NCBI RefSeq assembly: GCF_958979055.1
Contig: NC_084892.1
Span: 2,373,501-2,437,500 of the forward strand
Source of the DNA: Alnus glutinosa
Lineage: Eukaryota; Streptophyta; Magnoliopsida; Fagales; Betulaceae
DNA: 64,000 nt
Direction: 5' to 3'
This document shows, one piece after another, positions 23,842 to 33,622 of this stretch. The stretch's first letter is position 1; every line of letters starts with the position of its first letter. The notes under the pieces were generated by a model. That model saw nothing but the letters and a program-made list of their open reading frames with translations. It ran no database searches and was not told the DNA's origin. A program made the translations under genes and the position numbers.

Positions 23842-24180
23842 CTAGCTTTCCAAGAACATACCTAAGTGTTTCTTGTTAGTACCGTTGATCGAGTAGGCGA
23901 GGCACTGCCACTTGAGCTCCTCCATCTTCTCGAGGTTAGCGTTGTCGCGACAATAGGGTCCGATGGAGATAACCTGGGGCTCGTACGACAAAGCTTTAAT
24001 GTCCTTGAACCTTGGAGGAAGCCTGAAGATGCATGGGTTTTTACCGACGGCTGGTTCATCAGGCAACGATGGGTTAATCTTAGAGATCCTCTCTTGCATC
24101 TTCGATAGGACGTCCACATCGACCTTCCGAATCTCGACTACGTAGCTGGGTTCTCCTTTTACAGAATTGCTTTCCGTCAT
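23842..24180 (-). pseudogene. Truncated DUF247 (UPF0481) N-terminal fragment, copy 1
   Basis: The 112 codons correspond to the N-terminal quarter of a plant DUF247 protein: KMQERISKINPSLPDEP, CIFRLPPRFKDI, YEPQVISIGPYC, EELKWQCLAY. The frame stops right after GMFLES, where intact family members continue with the EKAR region. The second copy stops at the same point, so the truncation came before the duplication. Family members are usually 400-500 residues. A product is unlikely to be functional. Confidence 0.75.
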
Positions 24181-24775
24181 GGATTTTTGTGTTCTAAACT
24201 ATGATTGGATCCAATGGATTCTATAAAGAGAAATTACTATGTGAAATTGAGGTTCTGATTGGGTATGTCTTGACTACAAATTGATTTTCGTTTCTTTTTT
24301 TTTTTTTCCTTTTTTAGTTTTAAACATTGAACCAGTCATTTAAGTAAAACTGAACAGGTCTATGTAGTTAAAGTGAAATATATGGTTCATTTAATATCCC
24401 TAATTAACTCTATTACGTTGAATAGAAAAAGAATAAAAAGGTCAAATTTTGCGGTTATTAAATTTTCTCTGATTTCTACCTCTCTCTCTCTCCTTAATTT
24501 TAAGAAGCATCAAAACATTAAATCAACGAGTCTATAGCCTATGAAGTCAATGAGTCTACTCTTGAAGGCTAAGAATTGGGTAAAACCTATTGTCCGTCCT
24601 CCTACAATAAACACTAGCAACAACATTCAAGTAAATAGTTTTGTTTTTGTTTTGTTCTTTGTTTTTTGTTTTGTTTTTTTTTTTTTAACAACTTTGTTTT
24701 TCTTTTCTTTTTCCTTTCTTTTGTGGTCTTGAGGTAATAGTTTTGGCTTTGGCTTTCTCTTACAGTGAACGCATG

Positions 24776-25114
24776 CTAGCTTTCCAAGAACATACCTAAG
24801 TGTTTCTTGTTAGTATCGTTGACCGAGTAGGAGAGGCATTGCCATTTGAGCTCCTCCATCTTCTTGAGGTCAGCGTTGTCACAACAGTAGGGCCTGATGG
24901 AGACAACCGGGGGCTCGTACGACAAAGCTTTAATGTCCTTGAACCTTGGAGGAAGCCTGAAGATGCATGGGTTTTTACTGACGAATGGCTCATCAAGCAA
25001 CGATGGGTTGATCTTGGAGATCCTCTCTTGCATCTTCACTAGGACGTCCACGTCGACCTCCCGAAACTCGACTACGTAGCTGGGTTCTCCTTTTACAAAA
25101 TTGCTTTCCGTCAT
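24776..25114 (-). pseudogene. Truncated DUF247 N-terminal fragment, copy 2
   Basis: This is the tandem partner of the fragment at 23842-24180, with the same length and stop. Differences include LLDEPFVSKNP for LPDEPAVGKNP. Its upstream region is shared too. It belongs to the same group as the longer DUF247 copy at 33623-35157 on the other strand. Confidence 0.75.
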
Positions 25115-25250
25115 GGATTTTTCGTGTTCTAAACTATGATTGGATCCAATGGATTCTATAAAGAGAAATTACTATGTGAAATTGAGGTTCTGATTGGATA
25201 TGTCTTAACTACAAATTGATTTTCGTTTCTTTTTTTGCCTTTTTTATTTT

Positions 25251-25899
25251 AGAATATATGTCCCGACTATATATATAAATAAGCCAAGTTCCAACTTAGA
25301 GTTAGTTTAGAATTATGGCACGTGGAAAGATAGTAACCTTTCGCTTTTTTATTTATTTTTCTTTTCAGATGTTATATGTTATTATGTTATTTGTTATAAC
25401 TATAAGTTGTTTTTGATGTAATTGATATTCGGTTATGTAATCTTTTGCTGCTCTTGGATTTACTTTATGGTATGGTCAATGGCTAAGAGGTACACTTAGT
25501 GCTTGGTGCCATTTTAAAGAACTGGTATAGTTTGCTCTGTGATCTAACTGAATGTTGAAGTTTTGATCTAATTGAGTCCTTTCTCGATTATTGGAATGAC
25601 TCTGATCACTAACTACATTCAGCTATAACTTTGTGGGTGGTGTTGTTTTATGTGTAGTATCATTGTTATTTTCATTCTAAGTATATGTACTTGTACTGAC
25701 CCTATCAGTTAGTTGCTTTTGAATGTGGAGGTAATTTGATGACAACGTGTTCTTGCATGCTTTTAGTTTGGGTGTAATTTGGGGTAATTTGTAACGTGCA
25801 TTGCAACATTTTGTTACCAACTTCTATTTTCGATAAATGTAAATGCTGGGAAAGATAAGGAACTAATTATTTTTTCAAAGGTGGGATGGGGTGGCCTCT
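25251..25899. other. Intron-like AT-rich sequence, possibly the old L28 intron
   Basis: No open reading frame or repeat of note. The T-rich, plus-strand intron-like composition and its position upstream of the L28 exon suggest it is a remnant of the L28 intron; this is inference. Confidence 0.3.
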
Positions 25900-26205
25900 T
25901 TTTAAAAAAAAATAAAGGAGAGTTGTTTGAATAATATAATTAACAAAGACCGATGAAGACTGATGAATGTGACACTTAAAAAAAGTGATCTAACTTAAGT
26001 TGGAGTGGAAAGAGGCTAGAGGGTGAAATAACATAGGGAAGTGGTGAAAAGGATAGGATGAATTAAGAGGTGATGGAGAGTGTAATCTTAGATACGATAG
26101 AATGGCAAAAAGGGTATAAGCTAGTTGAGCCTTATTAGTTGAAAAACGATAGATGAAGCCAACCCCGATTTGGTTGGGATTGAGGTTGAGATGAGTTGGT
26201 TAACT
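25900..26205 (+). mobile_element. RTE-type LINE 3' fragment
   Basis: The plus strand reads like the end of plant RTE reverse transcriptases in broken frames, with gatacgatagaatggcaaaa, followed by the typical end gaagccaaccccgatttggt and tgggattgaggttgag. It is 5' truncated and degenerate. Confidence 0.6.
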
Positions 26206-26388
26206 TCATTTTAACATTGCAATATTTTAGAAGCGTGAGCAATTATTGTCCTCTTTGCTTTCTTTCTAATGATTGTTGTCCTTGCTTATCTAACTTCCTC
26301 TGCTTTGTAAAGTTATTAGTCAGTACCATTGATAACCATTCTAGTGGCTTTTGTTAGAACTAATCTCATAATATGGTTTTTTTTTTTT

Positions 26389-26805
26389 TGTTAGAAATAA
26401 ACAATAAAGGGAAGACAGTGAACACAGAGAAAGAGAAGAGGGAAGAAGAAGAGAAACACAAGGTAAAATTAAGGACTACATTGTTGCTAATTTCATTACT
26501 TGTTCTGATTACAAATACATTACTATATAGGCTTTAACAAAGGTTAAAGACCAAAGTACAAAAACATAAACTAAAAGAGAAACACAAATGGGTATGGTCT
26601 TCTGAGATAGGAGTGGTTAGGAATAGGTTGCTGCAGTATGGGAATGGCTGATAACTTGTTGCAGAGATGGTGCTTCTGGAGTGGTGCAGTGGTGCAGAGA
26701 TTTTATTGTGGATGACTTGCTGTAGATATGGTTTGCAGCTCTGGATGGCTTGTTGCAGAGATAGAGGAGTAGGCTTGACTTGCTGCAGAGATTTATTCTC
26801 TAACA
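26389..26805 (-). repeat. LTR (417 bp) of the mosaic element
   Basis: It starts TGTTAGA and ends TCTAACA. It contains repeated ttgttgcagagat words and its right 105 bases are repeated at 30731-30835. Confidence 0.7.
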
Positions 26806-26929
26806 TCCCCTCAGTAAACTAATGGGAGGAACTTTCTTCAATTTGTCTTTTGCTTATCATCATCATTTTTTTTTCTTCTTCAGTGGATTGGCCCGGGTTT
26901 TCAAACTGTACATCAAAGCCAGAATCAGG

Positions 26930-27475
26930 GCCAACTATAGGCCAAGAAAAGAGCCAACAAATGACATAAAATGGGCTTGGGTCTTAAACATTGCTTCAAG
27001 CATAAAATTGGGCCAAGAGAAAATAGCCAACAAAGGGCTTAAGAGGCTGAAATGGGCTTGGGTCTTTGAACATTTACCACAAGCAAGAGATTGGGCCATC
27101 AATGTGCCAAGAAAATAGCCAACAAATGGCTTAAAGTAGGCTTGGGTCTTAAACATTACCTCAAGCAAGAGATTAGACCAACAATAGGCCAAGAAAAAAG
27201 AGCCAAATGGCCTTAAAATAGGCTTGGATCTTTGAACATTTACCACAAGCAAGAGATTCGGCCATCAATGGACCAAGAGAAAAGAGCCAAAGGGCTTAAA
27301 TGGGCTTAGGCCTTTGAATGTTTACCACAAGCAAGAGATTGGGCCATCAATGGGCCAAGAGAAAGAAAAGAGCCAAAGGGCTTAAATAGGCTTGGGCTTT
27401 TGAGCATTTGCCACAAGCTAGAAATTGGGCCAAACAACTGGTTAAAGAGAAGAGGGCCAATTATGGGCCAGAGAG
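26930..27475. repeat. Minisatellite, about six copies of an 80-87 bp unit
   Basis: The unit holds gggcttgggtcttt, acaagcaagagattgggcca and ccaagagaaaagagcc. Copies start near 26975, 27055, 27139, 27222, 27302 and 27389. The array lies inside the LTR mosaic, just beyond the purine tract. Open frames over it are artefacts. Confidence 0.85.
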
Positions 27476-27489
27476 AGATTTTCCTATTT

Positions 27490-29015
27490 TTTTTTTTTCT
27501 TTTTTTTTCTTTTTTTTTTTTTTTTTTACAACTGAAACACACCTTACAAAAAGTGAAACATAAGGTTAGGTAAAACACACAAAAGAGACAAACAATGAAA
27601 CAAAAGAGAAGTGAAACATAGAATATATTGTGATGACCTAAAATGCAACGGAATAGTGAAGAAAACTAAAAAGGAAGACATGATATGACAAACGTACAAA
27701 AGAGAAGATGAGAAGGTATGGAACGTGTGGCAGATGGAGATGAAAAAAGGGCATTTCTTTTTTTTTTTAGTTGATAAACTTCTAGCGTTTTTGATACACA
27801 GTAGACAAAACAAAGTAAAGGAAATTGTAATTTGGGTGACATGTGTGATGGGAAAATAAAGAGAAGGAGATTGACATGTAGTAAATAAATCATAATAGAG
27901 AAAAATACAGAGAAGGAGACATATGGATGTGTAGGAGGAACAAGCAGCAAAAAGTGGGGTAGTGACTTGACATAGAGAAGTGGAGCTGACAGGAAAGAAG
28001 ACAGTGAAGTGAAAGGTGGCGTGTGGGAGAGACAAGAAGCAGAAAGTTGACACGGAGTGCAAAAGTTTGACACGGAGAGCAAAAGTGCTATTTTCTCTTC
28101 TAGTTTCTTTCGGTTGAAGAACAAAACTGGGAACAGCTGAGTTAAGTAGATGCTGGTGATGTTAGAAGTTGATTTTGGAGGTGGAGCCTAACGAAGCTTA
28201 GTTTGGGGCCTTGCAGGGAGCTCGTAAGATTTATGGGAAGGTGGATGTATTTGAGAAGGAAAAGGATGGAGGACCGGTACTCGGCTGTCATTGATCTTCA
28301 TAGAGATTGATTGAAAGGAAGAAATTTTGTTTTGTTTTTGGTGGAGGGCCAATTGTGTGGAAAAATTGTTGTATAGGCTGAGAGTTTTGATTTTGGTTGT
28401 TTGTTGTGAAGATGGCCGAATAGGATGAAGTCCAAATTTGATTTTTTGGGTCGATGTGATCGATTAGGTTGAGGCTTGGGAGAGATTTTTTTGTTGAGAA
28501 ATTTTGTTGTGTGATTGGGCCCTGAGTCCTATCCCGATTCAATCGAAAATAGGACTACTAATTAAATTATACTTGGACTAAGAATCCTATCCCGATTCTA
28601 CCGAGATATGACTGCTAATCAGATTATGACTCTTACTTCAATATAACATGGAGTAGAGTCCTATTCTGGATCTACTGGGATAGCTGATACCTGATTTCTC
28701 GAGAATAGTTGCTAAGTGCCTATCTCCCAGGATTGGACTTCTCAGGAGTCCTGTTGTCTCCTCCTTAGATCGGGTTGAGTGGAATTTATTCCCAACAATT
28801 ACCCCCAAATTCCCTTATCCAAAGCTTGCTTGAATAATGGAAATTCTAGGTCTCAGGAAACCCAAGCTTTGTCTCCTTCTGAAAACCTGAGGATTAAATC
28901 TTACCCCACATTACCTTATTGTTTTTCCTTAGGGCTTTCTCCCTGTCTTCTGGAATGGCTAACTCCTGAAAACCTGCAAAACCTGAGAGTTAAATCCGAC
29001 CCCCCATGCCTTTTT
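27490..29015. other. LTR-mosaic interior without recognisable genes
   Basis: After long T-runs (27488-27530), the sequence is low-complexity. From about 28510, repeated words such as gagtcctatcccgattc and gactgctaatcagattatga suggest the LTR or leader of a gypsy element whose gag is at 29848-30720. Confidence 0.4.
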
Positions 29016-29029
29016 GCTCTCGGTGTAGG

Positions 29030-29350
29030 ACTAACCGGAAGTCTTCCTCCTCGCTCTCGGCAAGGACTGATCCGAGAGGCTTTGCCTTTTGCTCTAAACT
29101 AGGACTAATCTGAGAGGCTTTCTTCTTACTCTTGGCAACGATTGATTCGAGAGGCTTTCTTCTTACTCTCGGCAATGACTGATCCGAAACACTTTGCCTC
29201 TTGCTCTCGACAAGGACTGATCCAAGAGGCTTTTTTATTGCTCTCTGCAAAGACTGATCCGAGAGTCTTTCTTCTTGCTCTCGGCAAGGACTGATCAGAC
29301 AGGCTTTTGCTTCTTACTCCAGGTATAGGACTAACCCGAGAGGATTTTGC
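29030..29350. repeat. Short tandem array, about 45-bp unit
   Basis: Six to seven diverged copies of gctctcggcaaggactgatc-type units, each followed by gagaggctt. The copies vary in sequence and length. It is part of the gypsy leader or LTR. It is not a CRISPR array because there are no constant repeats separated by unique spacers. Confidence 0.7.
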
Positions 29351-29847
29351 CTACAAAAGAAGCGACATCAATGGGTTCCCAATCCCTAGACCGGGAACAC
29401 TCAGATGCTTAAGTCAGCTCTATTTTTTTATTTTAAAAATACTTATTCCCAAATCTGGGGAATTTTCTGTCTTAATTATAACTAGTCTGAGTTAAAAATA
29501 AAAGTCTAGTTCTTTGCAAACATAAATGCTAAAAATAAAAGTCTAGCCTGAAATTTCTGAAAGTCCTTTCTACATGACCACGAGCAGATTCTGTTGTTGC
29601 CTCGGCTCTCTCCGCCATGGGCTTCTGCTTCCTCAGTCCTCTCTTTTTTCTATGTCATCTCAACGATCAATCTCCTGATCCCTTTCGTCCAGCTGAGGAC
29701 AGTTTGGGGGATAATAATCCCGTGGCTGCTAATCTCGGGACTGATAATCCTGATGATTTCGGGGCCTGTTATTTCTTGACTGGTTTCGTTGCTCTCCCAA
29801 AAACCGAACCAGCTTGCCATTCTCTATGAATTCTTCTATTAACAACC

Positions 29848-30720
29848 TTAGGTTACGTACCCCTCGGTGTAATGACCTGCTTGTTTATGAAAATCACAAT
29901 ACTTGTCTGCATTCTTGTAAGGAGGATTACTTGGTATCTTTGGTGGTTCCCGAAATGCCGGATCTCTTTTGATCTCCATAAGGACTTCTGATATCTTGGC
30001 ATTGAAAGGTGTAAAGTTGTAATATTTGAACTTCTTTACCGGCCTATACTCTTTCCTATTAGCTTTTCTAAATTCTTTCCTTTTCTTTTCCAGTGTTGTC
30101 TCTTGGGGTAGCCTAGAACTGACCATAGCCTTCAGCGTCTCTTCCTGATTAATGAATTCTTCTACCTTATCCATTAGGCCCTGCAAGGTACTCGATTACT
30201 TCTGGACCAACTACTTCATCAAAGGCTCCTTGGGTGAAATTCCCTAATAAATGGCAGCAAAGATCATATCCTCAGTTAGATCTTTGGCCGTAACCTTCTC
30301 TCAGTTGAACCGGGCCATAAATTCCTTAAGACTCTCGTTGCTTTGTTGGTACAATGATAGCAAATATCCCGAAGGCTTTTTTTTTGTCCGAAAAGCTAGA
30401 ACCTCCATTAGGAATATCTTGGACAACTCCTTGAACTAATTAACAAAATTCGGGGGCAGCTTCCTGAACCAGTCCCAGGCATTCCCCGAAAGAGTAAGGG
30501 GGAAGGCTCGGCACGCTACTTCATCGGGTGTCCCATGAAGGTCTAGATAAATTTGAAAATTCTCTAGGTGATCTAGGGGATCTCCGTCTCCAGCATAACT
30601 TAGAATTTGGAGTACCTTAAACTTCTCGGGTAGTCAATAGTCTACTCGTCTGGTGAAGAGTGAGTATGTACCGATTAGGAGTTTGTCCACCACTACAGAT
30701 ATGTTGCTGTCCTTTCTGGT
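29848..30720 (-). pseudogene. Ty3-gypsy gag fragment
   Basis: On the minus strand, the proximal part reads SLYQQSNESLKEFMARFN, a clear retrotransposon gag signature. It is followed by MQGLMDKVEEFINQEE and then KYCDFHKQAGHYTEG, which matches the CxxHxxxGHxT zinc-binding pattern of the tat-type lineage. Frame breaks separate the parts. No pol is joined to it. Confidence 0.75.
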
Positions 30721-30730
30721 GAAGAGTGAG

Positions 30731-30835
30731 TCTTGCTGTGGATGACTTACTACATATATGGTTTGCAACTCTGGATGGCTTGTTGCAGAGATAGAGGAGT
30801 GGGCTTAACTTGCTACAGAGATTTATTCTCTAACA
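30731..30835 (-). repeat. Truncated second LTR of the mosaic element
   Basis: Its 105 bases match 26701-26805 with few differences. Its TCTAACA end lies eight bases before the first base of the L28 exon. Confidence 0.75.
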
Positions 30836-30843
30836 TTTTTCAG

Positions 30844-31076
30844 GTAGGATCTGTCCCTTCACTGGGAAGAAGGCAAACAGAGCAAACAAAATTTCTTTCT
30901 CAGCCCATAAGACCAAGAAGTTGCAGTTTGTGAACCTACAATACAAGAGGATTTGGTGGGAAGCTGGTAAGCGCTATGTCAAACCGCGGTTATCAACCAA
31001 GGCATTGAAGACCATAGAGAAGAATGGCCTGGATGCTGTTGCTAAGAAGGCGGGGATAGATCTTCGCAAGGAGTAA
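30844..31076 (+). pseudogene. RPL28: Chloroplast ribosomal protein bL28, last exon only
   Basis: The exon encodes [19 protein letters not shown], then [20 protein letters not shown] and ends [16 protein letters not shown] with a stop. This is the complete second exon of plastid 50S protein L28 (76 residues plus two bases of the split codon). The splice acceptor is tttttcag, immediately downstream of the LTR end. I found no first exon, which would encode the transit peptide, in the 8 kb upstream on this strand. Either it is very diverged, or it was displaced by the DUF247 duplication and retrotransposons. The coding sequence itself has no damage. It could also still be a working gene with a very long intron. 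Confidence 0.8.
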
Positions 31077-31129
31077 TGCAGCCATTGTTACAGGGATGAA
31101 ACACCAATTTTATTTTTATTTTTTTACTT

Positions 31130-31409
31130 TTTTAGTTTATTTTGAGCCGTTTTAGGGACCCTAAAACGTTTCCAAAAAAAATAATAATGATTTTTATTTA
31201 TTTATTATTTTGAGTTGTTTTAGTGCTAAAACGACGCAAACCTTTTTGAGTTGTTTTAGTGCTAAAATGACTCAAACATTTTTGCAAAACGGCTTAAACA
31301 GGATTAAGCCATTTTAGTCCAAAACGACTCAAACCAAGATTTTAATACCACATAGGTTGAGTCGTTTTTAGGCCTTAAAATAGCTCAAAACACCTGCTTT
31401 TTTGTAGTG
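31130..31409. mobile_element. CACTA-type element end (fragment)
   Basis: The right border is tttttttgtagtg, the reverse complement of the CACTACAAAAAA terminus of CACTA transposons. It is preceded by sub-terminal repeats of gagt(c/t)gttttagtgctaaaacgac in both orientations, as in that superfamily. The other end was not found. Confidence 0.5.
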
Positions 31410-31569
31410 TATGTATGTTTTAGTAGGTTTTCCTTGTATATTTATGTATCATCAGTGACACTTGTAATGTTTTTGGTGTAGAGTTAAATTACTTTTAATA
31501 AATGTTTAGAGGTAATTTAGTCAATTCTGATGTATTATATTCTTAAGTTTTTTTTTTAAAAAAAATATA

Positions 31570-33248
31570 TTTCGCTGCCAGCCCCTATCTCTGATGAGGA
31601 AGTCATCTCAGTCGATGACGTAACGTTACATGGAAATTGAAAATTTTTCATTTACTCCTTTTTGTAAAAGGCGGAGCGTTACATCCTCCATCCTGCATCA
31701 CTTCTTGGTCATGGACCACCTCCACTACAAAGGCCGAATCATCTTGGCCACTAACTCCACTCACAAAGTTACTATTTTGCAGGAATTACATGCAGCCCCA
31801 AGTGCCGGTCATTCCGGGTTCCTTCAGACCTACAAACACATCTCCCGACTGTTCTATTGGAAAGGAATGAAGTGGGATATCAAGCAATTTGTGGTTGAAT
31901 GCAAAGTTTGTCAACGACAGAAGGGTAAAATAGTAGCAAGCCCCAGATGCCTACAACCATTGTCAACCCCTACTGAAATTTGGATAGATATTTCAATGGG
32001 CTTCATTGATGGCTTACCATCTTCCCATGGTAAACCACTATCCTTGTTGTGGTGGACCGCCTCATGAAGTATGCTCACTTTTATTCAATTGCCCATCTTT
32101 ACACAGAACCACTATTGCACAGCTCTTCGTGGACGACATTGTCAAATTACATGGAGTTCCTCAATCGATAGTAAGTGATCGGGATAAGATTTTCACCTCT
32201 CATTTTTGGAAAGACCTTTTCCTTTTCCAGGACACTTAGTTGAAAATGAGCACCTCCTATCATCCCCAGACCAATAGGCAGACAGAGGTGGTAAATCAGT
32301 GTTTAGAGAACTACTTACGATGTTTAGAGAACTACTTACGATGTTTCATGGGAGACAAGCCCATGGAGTGGGTGCAGTGGCTCCCATTGGCCGAATGGTG
32401 GTATAACACCACTTATCACTCAGCTACCAAAATGACTCATTTTGAATCAGTTTATGGGCGACCTCCTCCGGCCCGATCTTACCAACTTACACTACCGGCT
32501 TGTCAATGGTAGATTAGGTAGACCGTGTTCTTCGAGATTGCACTAAAATATTGCGTCTTCTCAAATATAATCTTACCGCCGCACAATCCCGTATGAAGCA
32601 TCAGGCCAATAAACATAGGAGTGAACGTGAATTTAACATTGGTGATTGGGTTTTTCTCCACCTATAGCTTTATCGCCAATTCTATTTTCAGGTGCGATCC
32701 TCCATGAAGCTCTCACCACGTTTTTATGGGCCGTATAAAGTATTGAAGCGCATTGGTCATGTTGCCTATCGCCTCGACCTTCCACCTCACTCCAAGATCA
32801 TCCAGTCTTTCATGTGTCTTGCTTGAAAAGGAAATTGGGTGAGCAAGTCATTCCCCAACAGCACTTGCTAGACATTACCTCTACAGGAGAAGTACGCATT
32901 CAACCCGCTGCCATTCTGGATCGTTGGATTGTCAAACACCATAATCAAGCTGCTGTCGAAGTTCTCATTCAGTGGGCTACATGCCCCACGAAGATGCCGC
33001 ATGGGAACCTTACGAAACAATCAAGGAACAGTTTCTTAACTTCCTTGGTACTCAACCTCGAGAACAAGGTTGTCTGGATCGCCGGATTGTCAAACACCAT
33101 AATCAAGCTGCTGCCGAAGGTCTCATTCAGTGGGCCACATGCCCCACGAAGATGCCACATGGGAACCCTACGAAACAATCAAGGAACAGTTTCTTAACTT
33201 CCTTGGTCCTCAACCTTGAGAACAAGGTTGTCTTTAAGGGTGGGGGAA
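31570..33248 (+). pseudogene. Ty3-gypsy integrase with C-terminal region (chromovirus-like), broken
   Basis: The zinc-binding H-H-C-C part is at about 31780-31920 (LHAAPSAGHSGFLQT, CKVCQRQKG). The catalytic core shows D in [11 protein letters not shown] in [13 protein letters not shown] and E in TNRQTEVVNQCLENY. A chromodomain-like end (WEPYETIKEQF) follows. Frame breaks at about 32066, 32239 and 32512 make it inactive. Two internal duplications are present (21 bp at 32301-32342; 158 bp at 32916-33231). A purine tract, aagggtggggga, at about 33237-33248 leads into an LTR. Confidence 0.85.
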
Positions 33249-33568
33249 TGATAGGATTCTCACTTCTTGAACCTTCCCCTTTGCTTAGTTCCTATGCTTT
33301 TGTTTAGTCCCTACGCCTTGTACCTTCCTTTTTGTTGAGTTCCCATGCTTTTATTGTTTAATTTCTACAAGATACAATGCTTTCATTAATTGTTTTCTAC
33401 AAATTACAATGTTCTCATAAACTTAATTCAGCTTGTTTTCTCCTATATAAAGATGTAGATGTCGTATGGCAAGGACGTTTAAGAAAAATTACCTTTGCTT
33501 GAAACAAATATTGGAGGCCCGATCCTCTTGAAGTGGTCTCTTCTTTCTCCTTTTTTCCTATTTCTATA
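33249..33568 (+). repeat. 3' LTR of the gypsy fragment
   Basis: It starts TGATAGGATTCTC directly after the purine tract, like the gypsy LTR at 3338-3677. It contains a TATA-like cctatataaag (33433-33444). Its right end abuts sequence shared with the DUF247 upstream region near 33570. Confidence 0.65.
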
Positions 33569-33622
33569 ATTTCTCTTTATAGAATCCATTGGATCTAATC
33601 ATAGTTTAGAACATGAAAATCC

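Larger units (their letters stand above)
23390..25250. repeat. Tandem duplication, about 930-bp unit, each carrying a DUF247 fragment
   Basis: The stretch from about 23405 to 24310 is repeated from about 24325 to 25245. Landmarks: gaagtcaatgagtctactct at 23612 and 24544, and the DUF247 starts at 24180 and 25114. The copies remain closely alike with small differences, including indels in the T-rich stretch. Confidence 0.85.
26389..30835 (-). mobile_element. LTR retrotransposon mosaic inserted at the L28 splice acceptor
   Basis: The left LTR (26389-26805) begins TGTTAGAAAT and ends TTCTCTAACA. The last 105 bases of a second copy are at 30731-30835. The outer flanks are T-runs (ttttt before 26389 and at 30836-30840), consistent with a 5-bp TTTTT duplication. 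A purine tract (GAGGGGA on the minus strand) abuts the left LTR, so that LTR is the 3' one and the element runs on the minus strand. The interior contains an 83-bp minisatellite, an LTR-like region and a gypsy gag fragment. The right LTR is cut by the gag-bearing segment, so at least one nested insertion or deletion has happened. Confidence 0.65.

Noticed and set aside
26935..27252. Repetitive protein-like frame
   Set aside because: It is a translation of the 80-87 bp minisatellite.
27544..28124. Two long minus-strand frames rich in Ser, Phe and Leu
   Set aside because: Both frames overlap, composition is low-complexity, and they lie inside the LTR mosaic with no recognisable domain.
29030..29350. 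CRISPR-like regular array
   Set aside because: The units vary throughout with no constant repeat or unique spacers, and the context is a plant retrotransposon.
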